The notes beneath the pieces were generated by a model. That model did not search any database. It worked only from the letters and a program-made list of their open reading frames with translations, and was not told the origin of the DNA. A DNA stretch of 64,000 nucleotides, from positions 1,550,001-1,614,000 of the forward strand of contig JAXRKN010000032.1 of assembly GCA_038502055.1 (NCBI GenBank), given 5' to 3'. This document shows, in pieces, positions 1 to 16,000 of the stretch. A program made the position numbers and the translations under genes. This stretch comes from Tanytarsus gracilentus (taxonomy: Eukaryota > Arthropoda > Insecta > Diptera > Chironomidae). Each line of letters begins with the position of its first letter. Within the stretch, counting starts at the first letter, position 1.

Positions 1-2178
<2,178 letters not shown>

Positions 2179-5100
2179 AATTTAGTAAATCCTTTGGGTT
2201 TGAATTTAATTTAAATTCTCCTAATTTTATTTTTAAATATAACTCATCTATTCTATTGCCCTCTCTGTATGTCTAAAACATTACTAAATCCCCCCTTTTT
2301 TTGTGCTTAGTTAATTCAAATTGCAACAAATGATGTTAATTGCGCGCAAAGTAATTTTCGGTTCGATATATAGGATAAATTGAAAAATAAATAACCTAAA
2401 GTGAAGGGTGTTGATAGATGAAATTCACAGCAGCAGCAGTCCATAATGCAATAAACGATGTGGAGTCTTCGATGAACTTTGAGCGATTGAAGAGAGAAAA
2501 TTAAGTGTTGACTAACTTATTCTCGTATTTTTGTGCAAGAAAAAAAATAGTTCATGACGTAATCGTTAAAAGATATTCAGTGTTTTTTATGAAAAAAAAT
2601 AAATTTAAAGATTTTTTAAAGACGAGAAGTCGGAAAAGTATCATTTAATTCATTCTCCCATACTCAAACCTATATAAAGTCACTCGGTATATATAGTTGA
2701 AACGCATTAATGTTACTCAGTTACAAAAAATATTATTGTATTGAATATTAACCAGACAACAATGCTCAAAGTTTTATGTGCAATATAATTATCATAGACG
2801 TGTATATTCATAGTTTCGGTCGCCAAAGTTCATGAAGACTTTTCTGGTCGATGATGGAAACAGGTGGTTAATTATTCGGTCATTCATCATCGACTGGTTG
2901 AAGAGAATTTCTTTTGTGTAATAAATAATGAAGAATGTAATTGCGATGGATCTACGTGCAAAATTTCCTCTCATCATATTTTCTTTTTTCTCAAATAATA
3001 TTATTGAAAATATATTAAATTTTTAAATGTATTTTTGCTTAGAATAGAGGTCATATAAATTTAAACTCCATTTTTAATCTCAAATTCGCAGAGCCGAACA
3101 GCATAAAAAAAGTATTTTAAAGCACAAAATCATTTTTATGAGAAAATTTGTAGTGTAAAATTTCACATGAAAAAATATGTCTATGTTTTTGGCTGTTTTA
3201 TTGTAATTTTTCGCTATTCTAGTTTTACTCTTGAATTTTAACGCACAAAGTGATGCGCGCGAATTAATAAAATATCTTCTTTAAAATTATTTCAAATTCA
3301 TTTCACTAGTCGAAAAAAATAATGGAAGTATTAAAAGAAAATCAATAAATTTAAATTAGAAAAAAATTTATCAAGGAATGAAGGAGAATGTGTAATGTTT
3401 TTTGACTGTTGAATTGCAAGATTTTGAACATCTTTGAGAAAATATACACGAGACGATTTCATTCATTTTTGCGAGTTTAATTAAAATAAAACTTATTGAA
3501 ATTTTTCATTTTTAAACATGATTCAGTACGACAATTTTTTATTGCATAGCATTTAAATATTTTCATCAAATTTTTCTCTCTTTTCCTCAATTAAGTTTAT
3601 AATATAAAAAACTCGACAACGACGACAATTTCACTTCACTCTTGCGAGTGAGAAAAGTTTTTCAGTTACGAGAAAGCAGACAAAACTAAAAAATTAATGC
3701 CTCATGAATATGGAAACTAAACCACCTTCATCAAAAAAACAGAAAGTTTAATTTTTTTCTCTCTTCCATTCTCGACAGTGCTCTCAACTTTGAGATGCAA
3801 AAAGCTCTCGTGTCGATGCAAGATGAAAATTATGAGAAAAATCTATAAGAATCAAATGAGACTGCTTTTAAGAAATAAAAAAAATGATAACAAGAAAAAG
3901 TATTTAGGGAGTAAAAATTTCATCTTCATGCTTTCTTATCGAGTCAAAAAAAATTAATTCTGAATGTGAAGATTAGTGAAAAAATCGTGATATATTGATA
4001 AAAAAAAGAATTGTTATTGTTGCGTGAGGAGCGTGGAAGTGAATTGGGAACAAGTAAAGAAATGAAATTTAAAAAAAATGCTTTGGCAAAAGGGAAGAAA
4101 GATACTCAAAAAGTGTGTTCATGAAAAGGTATTTAAACTAGATATGAAAAGGTAAAAGGCATTGCAATGCTTGACTCCGATTTTAAACTTTTTAATTTTA
4201 AATTTTTCTTCGACACTGCAAAAATTTGCATGTCAAGTCGTTAGGGTCGGGATTATGTGCAATAAAAAAATTCACTAGATAAATTTTTTCCTCTTTTTCT
4301 CGAATGCAAAAGGAACAACGTAAAGTGGGTTATGACAAATCGTCCATCCATCAAAAAAAACTTGAATGTCTTTTATTTTAATTTTAACCATTCGATACCA
4401 AAAAAGAATATTTTAAAACTCAAATGAAGTTGTATTAAATGTGCGTAATTAAGATCATATGAAATTCAAACATTTAAAAAATGAGAAAAACGTAGATGAA
4501 ATAAAAAAGCTTTCTTCCAATTTTTATAAGAGAAAAAAGTAAGTAAATTTAAAAAAAATATGATGAAAATTTTTCTGGAGTATTTTTATGTAAATATATA
4601 AGAAAAATTTCTTCTAGTGAGAAAGTCTATAAGAAAATTAAATGCGACATTTTTGGAGGAAAATTTGAGATTTGAAATTAAATTTCTTTTCCGTTTCCTC
4701 CGACACCTCGCTAATCTTTATGCGAATGAAACACAATTACACCAATGGAGATTATTTAACAAGATACATAAGAATGCATACAAAAAGTTACCATCAAGTA
4801 GCAACCGAAAAAAATACAGGGTTGTTCATGTAAATCTCAAAAAAAAAGAATGAGAACAGCACACGAAATTCCCACAAAAAAAAAGAAAGAGATATTGACG
4901 AAACTGTAAGTTGATTGAGAATCCTATAAGCAATAATACATATTGACAAAAAAATACATAAAGTGAAGATCTTTTTTTATGATGAAATAAATAAAAAAGT
5001 TAAAAAATGACTTGATGGTGCAGAATAGAAAAATTAAAAATTCAGCTTTTAATGTAAGATATTTTAAAAAAGATATATGAGAAAAATTTCTACCCCTCAT

Positions 5101-7096
5101 CAAAAAAATCATACCCAGCATACTCACCCAAAAAAATTGCATATATGATTATGAAAATATTTTCATGTGAAAGCCCTGTATTTTTTCGTCTCTCTCGCTT
5201 TTTTCTCAAAAAAAAGAAGAATTATATGTAGATTATAAAATGAGTGAAAAACGACGGAACTCTTATTAAAAGTGTTGTAATCATCACAAAAAATGAGATA
5301 ATTTAAAAGCAGAAACATTCAAACAGCAAATTTATTATATGACAAAAATATTTTTCAATGGTCAATGTCTTTAATTAAAAAAAACGATGAAGATAATCAA
5401 TTTAATCAAGATACGAACAAAATAGATGAAAGAGCATTTTATGTTGATAATCTCTCTCTTATTATTGTGTATTACGAATATATTAACTTACGTGTCAATG
5501 CATTTAAATTCATTTGAAATCATTCACACTCATATCATCGTCATCTAGTGAGATGTGAGGTTAATGAGCATCCATCTCAAATTAAACACTCACTCATTTG
5601 TTTCTATCTAGCATATATTTATAATCTCTCTCTATTTCTCTCTCAGTGTTTGTTCGAGTTCACAAATTGCTTTTTTAATTCGATATATTTAATATGATGT
5701 ATGCGTAAAAAAAGAAGCTTTTTTCGCCCACTTTTTCCATAGTTGAGATTCGTTTAGATTCAAGAAAGAATAAACTGATGTGAAAAAAATTAAATTATTC
5801 AGTATTTGATGTTTAAAAAAATAAACGAAATTAATGAAGCATTTACTAGCAAATTTTATTCATAGATGAGATGCAAAATATTAAATTTTTTGGAAAATGA
5901 TCTTTTCTGGCTATGTGTATTCACGTTTTTTGTCTTTAGATGAGGATTTAAAATGAATTTTAGGTTGACAGTTTTGGTGATTGAATGAGACGACACCTAC
6001 TCACTCATCACCATTTCATCCACGACTTGTTTATTTCTTCACCTTACTGTTAGAACCTATATCGATATTATAAGTAGTTTCAACAACGATTCTTTTGATG
6101 CATCATGATGATCAAAGTTGATAACATTTTCTCTCTCTCTCTCAAACAAAAAGAAGAAAAATGACAGCTAATCATTCCATGAAAAAAAAATATTCACGTC
6201 TCACACCTAAGAACAGTAAACACATCTCATAAGGTCGAAAAAGAACTTTGTGATGAGTGAGCGACGATTGCATAATGTGTCATTATTTTATCGTCGCTCA
6301 TTCATCAGTCATTGAAAAAAGCCATAAAAAAAACATGACAGCAACAACATAGACAAGAAAAAGATGAAAAAATCCAACAAAAAATTATGTATTGCTAAAA
6401 AAAGAGAAAAACAATGATGAAAAATATTTGTACTTTTTTCATGTTCAAAATGAAAAATTTCGAGAAAAAATAATTTTTTCAAAACTGTGTTTTTATTGTT
6501 TTTGAATATTTCAGGGAAATTTCATTTTTCAGGATATTTTTTTATCTTTCATCAGCATATGAAAAAATACTACAAAATACTTGCATTAAATTTTACAAAT
6601 GTTCCAGTCGAAAACAAAAACAAACACCACGCGGTTCACAGCATCCCAAAAATAAGAGAGCGAGAGAATTCATGCGCAAATTTTCATCTCCGATAACAAC
6701 AGTGTAAAGAACTGGAAAACTGATTCGAGAGATGAACACTTCCAAAAAATCGATATTTAAAATTTTCTTCCAACAAAGTGCACTCGAAAAGCATTTTCGG
6801 TGAGAGTTTTTGAGTTTCGTGTGCGATTAAGGGTGGAAAAGTTGCAAATTTCCTTTGTCTCTGTTGACAGTTGTTGAAAAGTGATTTAATTCGCGTTAAT
6901 TGCAGTGAATTTAGTGAGTTTTTTTGATAACGGTTGTAAGAAAGAGAAAAGTCTGCTCAGATTCAGTAAAATTGTGCTCATTGTTATTCTAAAATCGCAA
7001 AAAGGCGTTTCCCACAAGTGAAATTTACCCAACTTGTCAGCAATTACGAGTGAAATGTATAATCGATTTGTTGGAAAAGTTTAAGCCTAAATAAAA
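2179..7096. other. Gene-poor stretch between the ELAV-like gene and the receptor gene
   Basis: About 4.9 kb of AT-rich sequence with A-tracts and CT-rich simple repeats (for example near 6130). Open frames here are short, AT-driven and lack family features. The first part probably serves as a long 3' untranslated region, since ELAV-family mRNAs often have them. The last few hundred bases probably contain the nicotinic receptor promoter and 5' leader. I see no RNA gene or transposon. Confidence 0.4.
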
Positions 7097-10000
7097 ATGA
7101 ATTCATTTAAAATTTTGTTTGCATTTTGCGTGCTCGCAATTTGCAACTTCCGCCATGGTAATTTTTAGGAGTTTTCAAAATTCTCTTTATGAATAATTTC
7201 TTTTTTGTAGTGATTGGCAGTGAAGATGAAGAAAGACTTGTTCGTGATCTGTTTAGGGGCTACAATAAGCTCATTCGACCCGTTCAAAATATGACACAAA
7301 AAGTTGACGTCCGATTTGGACTTGCATTCGTTCAGCTCATTAATGTTGTAAGTGTGCAAGACTAGAAATTTTCTTTATACTTAATATTAACTTTTTAGAA
7401 CGAGAAAAATCAAATTATGAAGTCAAATGTATGGTTGAGATTGGTTTGGAATGATTATCAATTGCAGTGGGATGAAGCTGGTGAGTGTGTGAGTAATTCT
7501 CTTAGATGTGTTTGTAACACCTTGTTAACCCTAGATTATGGTGGAATAGGTGTCTTGAGATTGCCGCCAGATAAAGTGTGGAAGGTAAGTGCTTATCACA
7601 GTGTATTTTGAGTATTCCACGTTTGAATTTCGTTCTAGCCCGATATTGTGTTGTTCAACAATGCGGACGGCAACTACGAAGTTCGCTACAAGTCTAATGT
7701 GTTGATCTACCCTAATGGCGAGGTCCTGTGGGTTCCACCGGCCATATATCTCACGAATCCTTCCAGTTTTAGTACCTAGGAACATCACCAGTGATACCCT
7801 AAAACACTGGTGATGTTCTGTTGAATATATAAATAATATAGCCCTAAAACTTGACACCCCTATTTATCATGAAATTACTATCATTTGTGCGTGTTTAATC
7901 CCTATTTTAAACCCAAAAAACAATCCAGGAAAACCCTGGAAAAACAAAAACTAATTTGGTTTGGTTGTGTTCTGTGGGACTTTGAAATTTTTAACCCCTT
8001 CTTTTTTACATCTAATGATTTTACAATCAAAAATCGACATTTTCGTTTACAATTAATTAACAATTAAAGCTTTCCAGCAATCCACAAATATTTAAAATTT
8101 AAACGACCGTTAAAATTTCTAAAATTAATATAGAAAGAACCACACATTTACTTCATTAGTTTTTGTTACACTATAAAAATTCGTATTTAACGGCCATCTA
8201 AACTTTTGCTCTTAATTTGAAAATTAATTAGGATAAAATTCTCAAACAAAAAGTAAATGATAGAAGAAATACCGAGACAGTTTTTTAAATATTAATTTTT
8301 TTAAAAATCATTTTGAAAGCTATCCCTGATGAGTTTTTTCTCCAAGTTTCGTCACCTGTAGGGATAGCTTTCAAAATAATTTTTAAAAAAATTAATATTT
8401 AAAAAACTGTCTCAGTATTTCTTCTATCATTTACTTTTTGTTTGAGAATTTTATCCTAATTAATTTTCAAATTAAGAGCAAAATTTTAGATGGCCGTTAA
8501 ATACGAATTTTTATAGTGAACAACATAATACATTGCTGAATGTATTTAAAATTTCTGAAATTTCCAAAAACAAAAACTCTGAAAATGCTAAAAATTCTGA
8601 AAAAATTAATTGAAAAAAATACGTTATATTCTTTTTTCAAATATCAATATTTTATTCATTTTTTTACAATTTTTGTTTTTTGCGCTCTGGTTCTGCAACT
8701 TCACCACGCATTGGCCACTCCAAAATCTTCTTTGCATCTTCAAACATTTCTGCATCGCTCAATTTCTCACCCATTTCCAAAATAAACTCCCAACTCTTCT
8801 TCTCCTTCATGTGATGGTTGAGGTTTTCTTCTCGCATTTTTTTGCTCCTTGATCCAATAGATATCACAAATCGGACAGCGATCTTCCGGAGATTTTCCAC
8901 TTACGAGATAAATGGTGAATCCGCCTTGTTCATTTTTCGCTCGCCCACCACTTCCAGTGTCCTGATGCTCGAAAAAGAGTGAATTGCGTTTCAATATCTC
9001 GATCACTTTGAGCTCAATTCCTCTTGCGACGTCAAATGTCTCGCAATAGCCAAAGTGATCGAGATCCGTGATTTTGTTCCACAACTCCTTCGATCCGTAG
9101 CGCAATTTTGTGCGAGTGGTAATTCCGCATTTTCGCTGCTCTCTTCCAAACGCCTCCACAAACTTCATTACTTCCTCCTCTAAACTCTCCTCTGATGGCA
9201 CTTGCTGGTAAAATTTCACCTCGAAACTCATTGCTTTCTGTTTTTATTTTAATTTTCCTCGCTCGATTCAGAAAAAAATATTTTTTTTGCAAATTTTTAC
9301 TCAGTTACCATCCCTTCGATAATTTTTACTCAGTTGCAGCCCTTTTTTATTTTTTTTCTCAGTCACGAACCCTTTATTTCTATGAGTGTATGCAAATTTT
9401 ATTGCACACATAAAAAATTACGCATATTGTGAAACAAATTTTATTGCACACATAAAAAATTCACGCGTGAGTGATGCAATTTTATTGCACACATAAAGAA
9501 ATTCACTTGTGTGATAACACGTGATTATACGTTTACGCGCAATTTTCTCAAATTATTTTTTGAGTAAAAAATTGCGCAAGGATGACGAAAATTTTCAATT
9601 CAAAGGATTTCAACGAGGAAACGACGATCGAGGAGATCGAGGAGGCTTTCAACGAGTGGCTTGAGGTAAGAGGAAGTGAAAAAAAGTGGAAGGTGGGCAT
9701 TGTCAAGCACAATGGGCTTTTGACGCGATATAACTCTCGTGATCGTTTCAAAAGTCTTGATCGCTCGAACATTTTTGCATCATGCAAGTACTCGATTGCA
9801 ATCAATATCGAGCAACTGCTGATGAAAATTGTTCTCGATCGAGGCTTTTGTGACAATTCATATTATGAGACTGTTGAATATCATGTGAAAGGCTCTGCTG
9901 GCGATGCTTTTGTTTACATGACGGAGTTGAAGAACGATCTTTATCGCTGTCCAACTTCCAAGTGCCGTTATGTCTCGGAATTGCAATTTGTGAAAGAGCA

Positions 10001-13000
10001 TGCTGAAAGCCACGACTCATATCGTAAGCTGAAAAAGCATGCTGACAAATTGCAAGCTCGAGGTATTGAATTGCCACAATCAGTTGTGGAAAGCTTGCAT
10101 CCGATTCGCTATCAGCATCGGGCTTGGCGAAGCACTGATTGTGAGCATTGTGGTGAAGGGTTTGAAAGTGGTTCTGCTGCTGCTTCACATCGTTCGACTT
10201 GTCGTCAAAACAAGCGTGGTGGCTTTTCATGTTTCAAGTCGGGCTGTAATCACAAGAGTGCATCTCTTGATGATTATCGAAAGCATGAACGTGAACATGC
10301 CAGAGTTGCTGCTCTTGTCGATCGTGGAAGTCAGCATGTGTGTCGCATCTGCAAAGCCAGTTTCGACGAATTAAAATTTCTTAATCGCCATGTAAAAAGC
10401 GTACATGGTGATAAGAAATTTAAATGTGACCATTGTGGCAAAGAATTTGCTCGTAATGATTCTCGTTTGCGTCATATGAGAAAATTCTCTCCAGGCAGCA
10501 AGCAATGCCCAACTCCAAAGTAAATTCTCCCATTTTCCATACTAGCATTGCTTTTTTCTTCTCTCTTTTATTCATCTGCCATTAATGAATTATTAAAACT
10601 TTTTATAAAAAAAATCAAAAATCCAAAAAAAATATAAAATAAAAAAGGAAGTTCAAGGATTGAGTTCACATATTTCATAATTTTTCTTCAAATTTATTTA
10701 GCTCTGGATGTCTTTGTCAAGATTTCTTGTTTATTTTTTCTCAATATTTTTATTTCACTTTCTTAATCTGTTTCATTTTCTTTCTTTTTTTAATGTCTCA
10801 CTCCTCCTTGAGCTTCCACCCAAAAAAATAAAAAAATACAAAAAATGGAAATTCAAGGATTAAGTTTTGTAAAATTAGTTTCTTCTTTTCTCTTCACATG
10901 TCTTTTTCAAGATTTGTAATCTTTCTTTTAAATTCTTTCACTTTAATATCTTCTTGTTTCACTTTTCCTTGAGTTTCCACCAAAAAAATATAAAAAATAC
11001 AAAATCCAAAAAAATTAAAAAATATAAAATCAAAAAAAAATATATATGAATTAAATTGGGGCAACCTGCATAAATTACGATCTAAATATTCAGTTTTGTA
11101 ATTTCATCTTTAAAATACGTAATTTATGAATGACCTCTTTGAACTGCAACTACTAATCTATTTCTTTTCTTCTTTTTTTCTTCGATCAATATAGCAGGCA
11201 AATTTAAAACAGCTTTTTCGTCTTGAAAATTGGATTTCAAGCATGTTGAGGTTTAGATATCTCGGCTGTTTACTGTCTGTTCGTAACGCTCGTATTTTCA
11301 TTGACTTTGTCCATTGAAAAACGAACAGAGGCTCAGAGCCAAAGAAAAATGTTCTTAATTTAACATGGTGGTTGTAGTTTTTAATAAAATAAACAATCTG
11401 ATTTTCATCATATCAGCTTTGTTCTTCGAAATGCAATACATTATCTCTTTAAAACACTTACGAATGCTTTTCTCGTATGAAATTGATTAATAAAACTTTA
11501 ATTGATTTTTTAAAAGTAGTTTTACTATGGTGCTGGCTCTCGATCCTTTCAACTTAAATATAAATCCGATTTATTAAATCGACAACATTTAAAATCTATA
11601 ACTAATGAATTTTATCAATTTTGTTTTATAAAAATTCGAAAAAAAATTCCTGTGGGAACCTAAAAAACATTTAAAAGTTAAAAAAAAGTTTAATTTTTAA
11701 TTTCATTTTTTCATAAATTCATTTTATTTGCAATATTTTTTACAATTTTTGTTTCTTGCTTGGTGGTTCCGAAACATCGCGTCTTGATGGCCACTCAAGA
11801 ACTTTTTTGGCAGCCTCAACCATCTCCAAATCACCCCATTTCTCACCCATCTCCATCATGAACTCAAATGACTTTTTTTCTTTCAAATGATGGTTCAAGT
11901 GTTCCTCTCTCTTATATGGCTCCTTGATCCAGTAGATCTCACAAATCGGACAGCGATCTTCAGCAGATTTGCCAGTGACGAGATAAACCACAAATCCACT
12001 TTCCTCATTTTGAGCTTGCCCACCTGAACTTGTGTCCGAATGCTCGAAAAAGAGTGAATTTCGCTTCATGATCTCGATCATTTTAAGCTCAATGCCTCTT
12101 GCGACGTCAAATGTCTCGCAATAGCCAAAATGATCGAGATCAGTGATTTTATTCCACTTATCTTTCGATCCGTAGCGCAAAGTTGTTCGAGTCGTTATTC
12201 CACATTTTCTCAGCTCCATTCCAAAAGCCTCGATAAACTTCTTGAAGTCCTCCTCCAAGCTCTCCTCTGACGGCACTTCTCGATAAAATTTCGCCTCGAA
12301 AACTTCCATTTTTTACTTTTTTTAAATTTTCTTTTGTTTATTTTCAGAAAAAAATATTTTTTTTGCTAATTTTTACTCAGATGCGTACCCTTTATTTCTT
12401 TGAGTGTATGCAAATTTTATAGCACACATAAAAAAATTCACTTGTATGATAACACATGATTATACGTTTACGCGCAATTTTCTCAAATTATTTTTTGAGT
12501 AAAATTTAAATTGCGCAAGGATGACGAAAATTTTTAAATCAAAGCATTTCAACGAAGAAACGATGATCGAGTAAAAAACAATTAAATTTTAATTTCATTT
12601 TTTCAAATATCAATATTTTATTCATTTTTTTCACAATTTTTGTTTCTTGCTCTCTGGTTCAGCAATCTCTCCACGCAATGGCCATTCCAAATAATATTTA
12701 GCTTTCTCCACCATCTCCAAATCACCTCATTTTTCACCCATCTCCATCATGAACTCAAATGACTTTTTTTCTTTCAAATGATGTTTCAAGTGTTCCTCTC
12801 GCTTATGCTGCTCCTTGATCCAGTAAATATCGCAGATTGGACAACGATCTTCCGGAGATTTTCCACTTACGAGATAAATGGTGAAGCCACATTGTTCATT
12901 TTTCGCTCGCCCACCACTTCCAGTGTCCTGATGCTCGAAAAAGAGTGAATTGCGCTTCAATATCTCGATCACTTTGAGCTCAATGCCTCTTGCGACGTCA

Positions 13001-16000
13001 AATGTCTCGCAATAGCCACAGTGATCGAGATCTGTGATTTTGTTCCACAACTCCTTCGATCCGTAGCGCAATTTTGTGCGAGTGGTGATTCCGCATTTTC
13101 GCTGCTCTCTTCCAAACGCCTCCACAAACTTCATCACTTCCTCCTCTAAACTCTCCTCTGACGGCACTTGCTGGTAAAATTTCACCTCGAAACTCATTGC
13201 TCTTTGTTTTTATTTTAATTTTCCTCGCTCGATTCAGAAAAAAATATTTTCCGATAATTAATCACCAATTGACAACATTTAAAATCTATAATTGATGAAT
13301 TTTATCTTTTTTTTTTAAAAATCCTGAAAAAAAATTCTGTGGAAACCTAAAAAACATTTAAGTTAAAAAAAACAGTTTAATTTTTAAATTTCTTTTTTCA
13401 AATATCAATATTTTATTCATTTTTTTTACAATAATTGTTTTTGCTCTCTGGTTCTGCAACTTCACCACGCATTGGCCACTCCAAAATCTTCTTTGCATCT
13501 TCAACCATTTCTGCATCGCCCAATTTCTCACCCATCTCAAGCATAAACTCCCAGCTCTTCTTTTCCTTCAAATGTTGATCCAAATGCTCCTGTCTCTTAT
13601 GCTGCTCTTTGATCCAATAATTTTCGCAGATTGGACAACGATCTTCAGCTGATTTTCCTGTTACCAAGTAAATGGTGAAGCCACATTCCTCATTTTTTGC
13701 TCGCTGATCACATCCAGTATCCGCATGGTCGAAGAACAAATTAAGGCGCTTCAAGATTCCGATCACCTTGAGCTCAATTCCTCTTGCGACGTCAAATGTC
13801 TCGCAATAGCCAAAGTGATCGGAATCAGTGATCTTGTTCCACAATTCTTTTTGGCCATATCGCAATTTTGTGCGAGTGGTGATTCCGCATTTTCGCTGCT
13901 CTCTTCCAAATGCCTCAACAAACTTCATCACCTCAACCTCCAAACTCTCTTCTGACGGCACTTGCTCGTATGATTTCGGCTCAAATCCTTCCATTTTTAA
14001 TTTTTTAAATTTTCCTCGACTTTTGTTTAGAAAAAAATAATTTTTATGAATTTTACTCAGTCACCTACCCTTTTTTACTCAGTTGCAGCCCTTTTTTATT
14101 TTTTTTCTCAGTCACGAACCCTTTATTTCTATGAGTGTGTGCAAATTTTATTGCACACATAAAAATTTACACATATTGTGAAACAAATTTTATTGCACAC
14201 ATAAAAAATTCACGCGTGAGAGATGCAATTTTATTGCACACATAAATAAAATGCACTTGTATGATAACACGTGTGAATATAATTTTACGCGCGAAATTTT
14301 ATTGAATAAATTTTTTGCGCAAAGATGGCAACAATTTATAAATTTAAAAATTTCGACGAAGAGACGACTATCAAGGAGATTGAGGATGCGTTCAACGAGT
14401 GGATTGAGGTAAGAGGAAGTGAGAAAAAGTGGAAGGTGGGCATTGTCGGTCAAGATAGGCTTTTTGTGAGATACAATTCTCGTGATCGTTACAAAAGTCT
14501 TGATCGCTCGAACATTTTTGCATCATGCAAGTACTCGATTGCAATCAATATCGAGCAACTGCTGATTAAAATTGTTCTCGATCGAGGCTTATGTGACAAT
14601 TCATACTATGAGACTGTTGAATATCACGTAAAAGGAAAGGCTGACAATGCTTATGTGTACATGACGGAACTGAAGAAGGAACTGTTCAATTGTCCAACTT
14701 CAAAGTGCCGTTATGTCTCGGAACTCCAGTTCGTCAATGAACATGCAAAAGGCCACGAATCTTATCGTGAGCTTAAAAAGTTTGCTGACGAATTGGAAGC
14801 TCTGGGCCATGAAATGCCAAAATCAGTGTCTGAAAGCTTGCTTCCGACTCGCTATAAGCATCGGGCTTGGCGAAGCACTGATTGTGAGCATTGTGGTGAA
14901 GGGTTTGAAAGTGGCGCTGTAGCTGCTTCACATCGTTCGACTTGTCATCAAAACAAGCGTGGTGGCTTTTCATGTTTCAAGCCGGGCTGTAATCACAAGA
15001 GTGCATCTCTTGATGATTATCGAAAGCATGAACGTGAACATGCCAGAGTTGGTGCTCTTGTCGATCGTGCAAGTCATGCTGACTTGTGTGTCGCATCTGC
15101 AAAGCCAGTTTCGACGAATTAAAATTTCTTAATCGCCATGTAAAAACCGTACATGGTGATAAGAAATTCAAGTGTGATAATTGTGGTCAAGAGTTCTCTC
15201 GTAATGATGCTCGCTTGCGTCATTTGAGAAAATTCTCTCCAGGCAGCAAGCAATGCCCAACTCCCAAATAAATTTCCCCTTTTCCATGCTAGCATTGCTT
15301 TAGTTTTTCTTTCTCTCTTTTCTATCTGCCATTATTGAATTATTATTAAAAAAATACAAAAAATACAAAAAAAATATAAAAATAAAAAAGGAAGTTCAAG
15401 GATTGAGTTTAGTTTTATATATTTCAAAATTTTCTTTAGCTCTGGATGTCTTTTTCAAGACGTCCAGTGCATTTTTTCTTTAAATTTTTATTTTAATTTC
15501 TTAGCATGTCTTTTTCAAGATTTGTCAAGATTTTATCTTTTTCTTGTTTCTTTTTTCACTTTTCCTTGAGTTTCCACCAAAAAAATATAAAAAAAAAACA
15601 AAAATCCAAAAAAATTAAAAAATATAAAATCAAAAAAAATAAAATAAACAATCTGATTTTCATCATATCAGCTTTGTTCTTCTAAATGCAATACATTATC
15701 TCTTTGAAACACATGCGAATGCTATTCTCGTATGAAGCTGATTAATAAAACTTTAATTGATTTTTTAAAAGTAGTTTTACTATGGTGCTGGCTCTCGATC
15801 CTTTCAACTTAAATATAAATCCGATTTATTAAATCGACAACATTTAAAATCTATAATTGATGAATTTTATCTATTTTTTTTTTATAAAAATCCTGAAAAA
15901 AAATTCCTGTGGAAACCTAAAAAACATTTAAGTTAAAAAAAACAGTTTAATTTTTAAATTCCTTTTTTCAAAAATTCATTTTATTTGCAATATATTTTAC

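Larger units (their letters stand above)
11387..12800. repeat. Segmental duplication, proximal copy
   Basis: This block is nearly identical to the one starting at 15647, offset about 4.26 kb. It contains a non-coding leader (with CTATGGTGCTGGCTCTCGA), gene A2, a truncated B start and the 3' part of A3. The other copy contains A5, an equivalent truncated B start and A6. It marks a recent tandem duplication inside the receptor intron. The exact distal end was not determined. Confidence 0.75.

Noticed and set aside
4617..5142. 78- and 72-codon frames downstream of the ELAV-like gene
   Set aside because: AT-driven, low complexity, no family similarity.
7732..7780. U12-type (AT-AC) intron as explanation for the missing donor
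   Set aside because: The donor does not match ATATCCTT closely, and no TCCTTAAC branch motif precedes the exon at 19443, which has an ordinary AG acceptor.
9802..10230. 142-codon minus-strand frame opposite B1
   Set aside because: Antisense shadow of the zinc-finger gene; the same shadow appears opposite B2 and follows its coding sequence.
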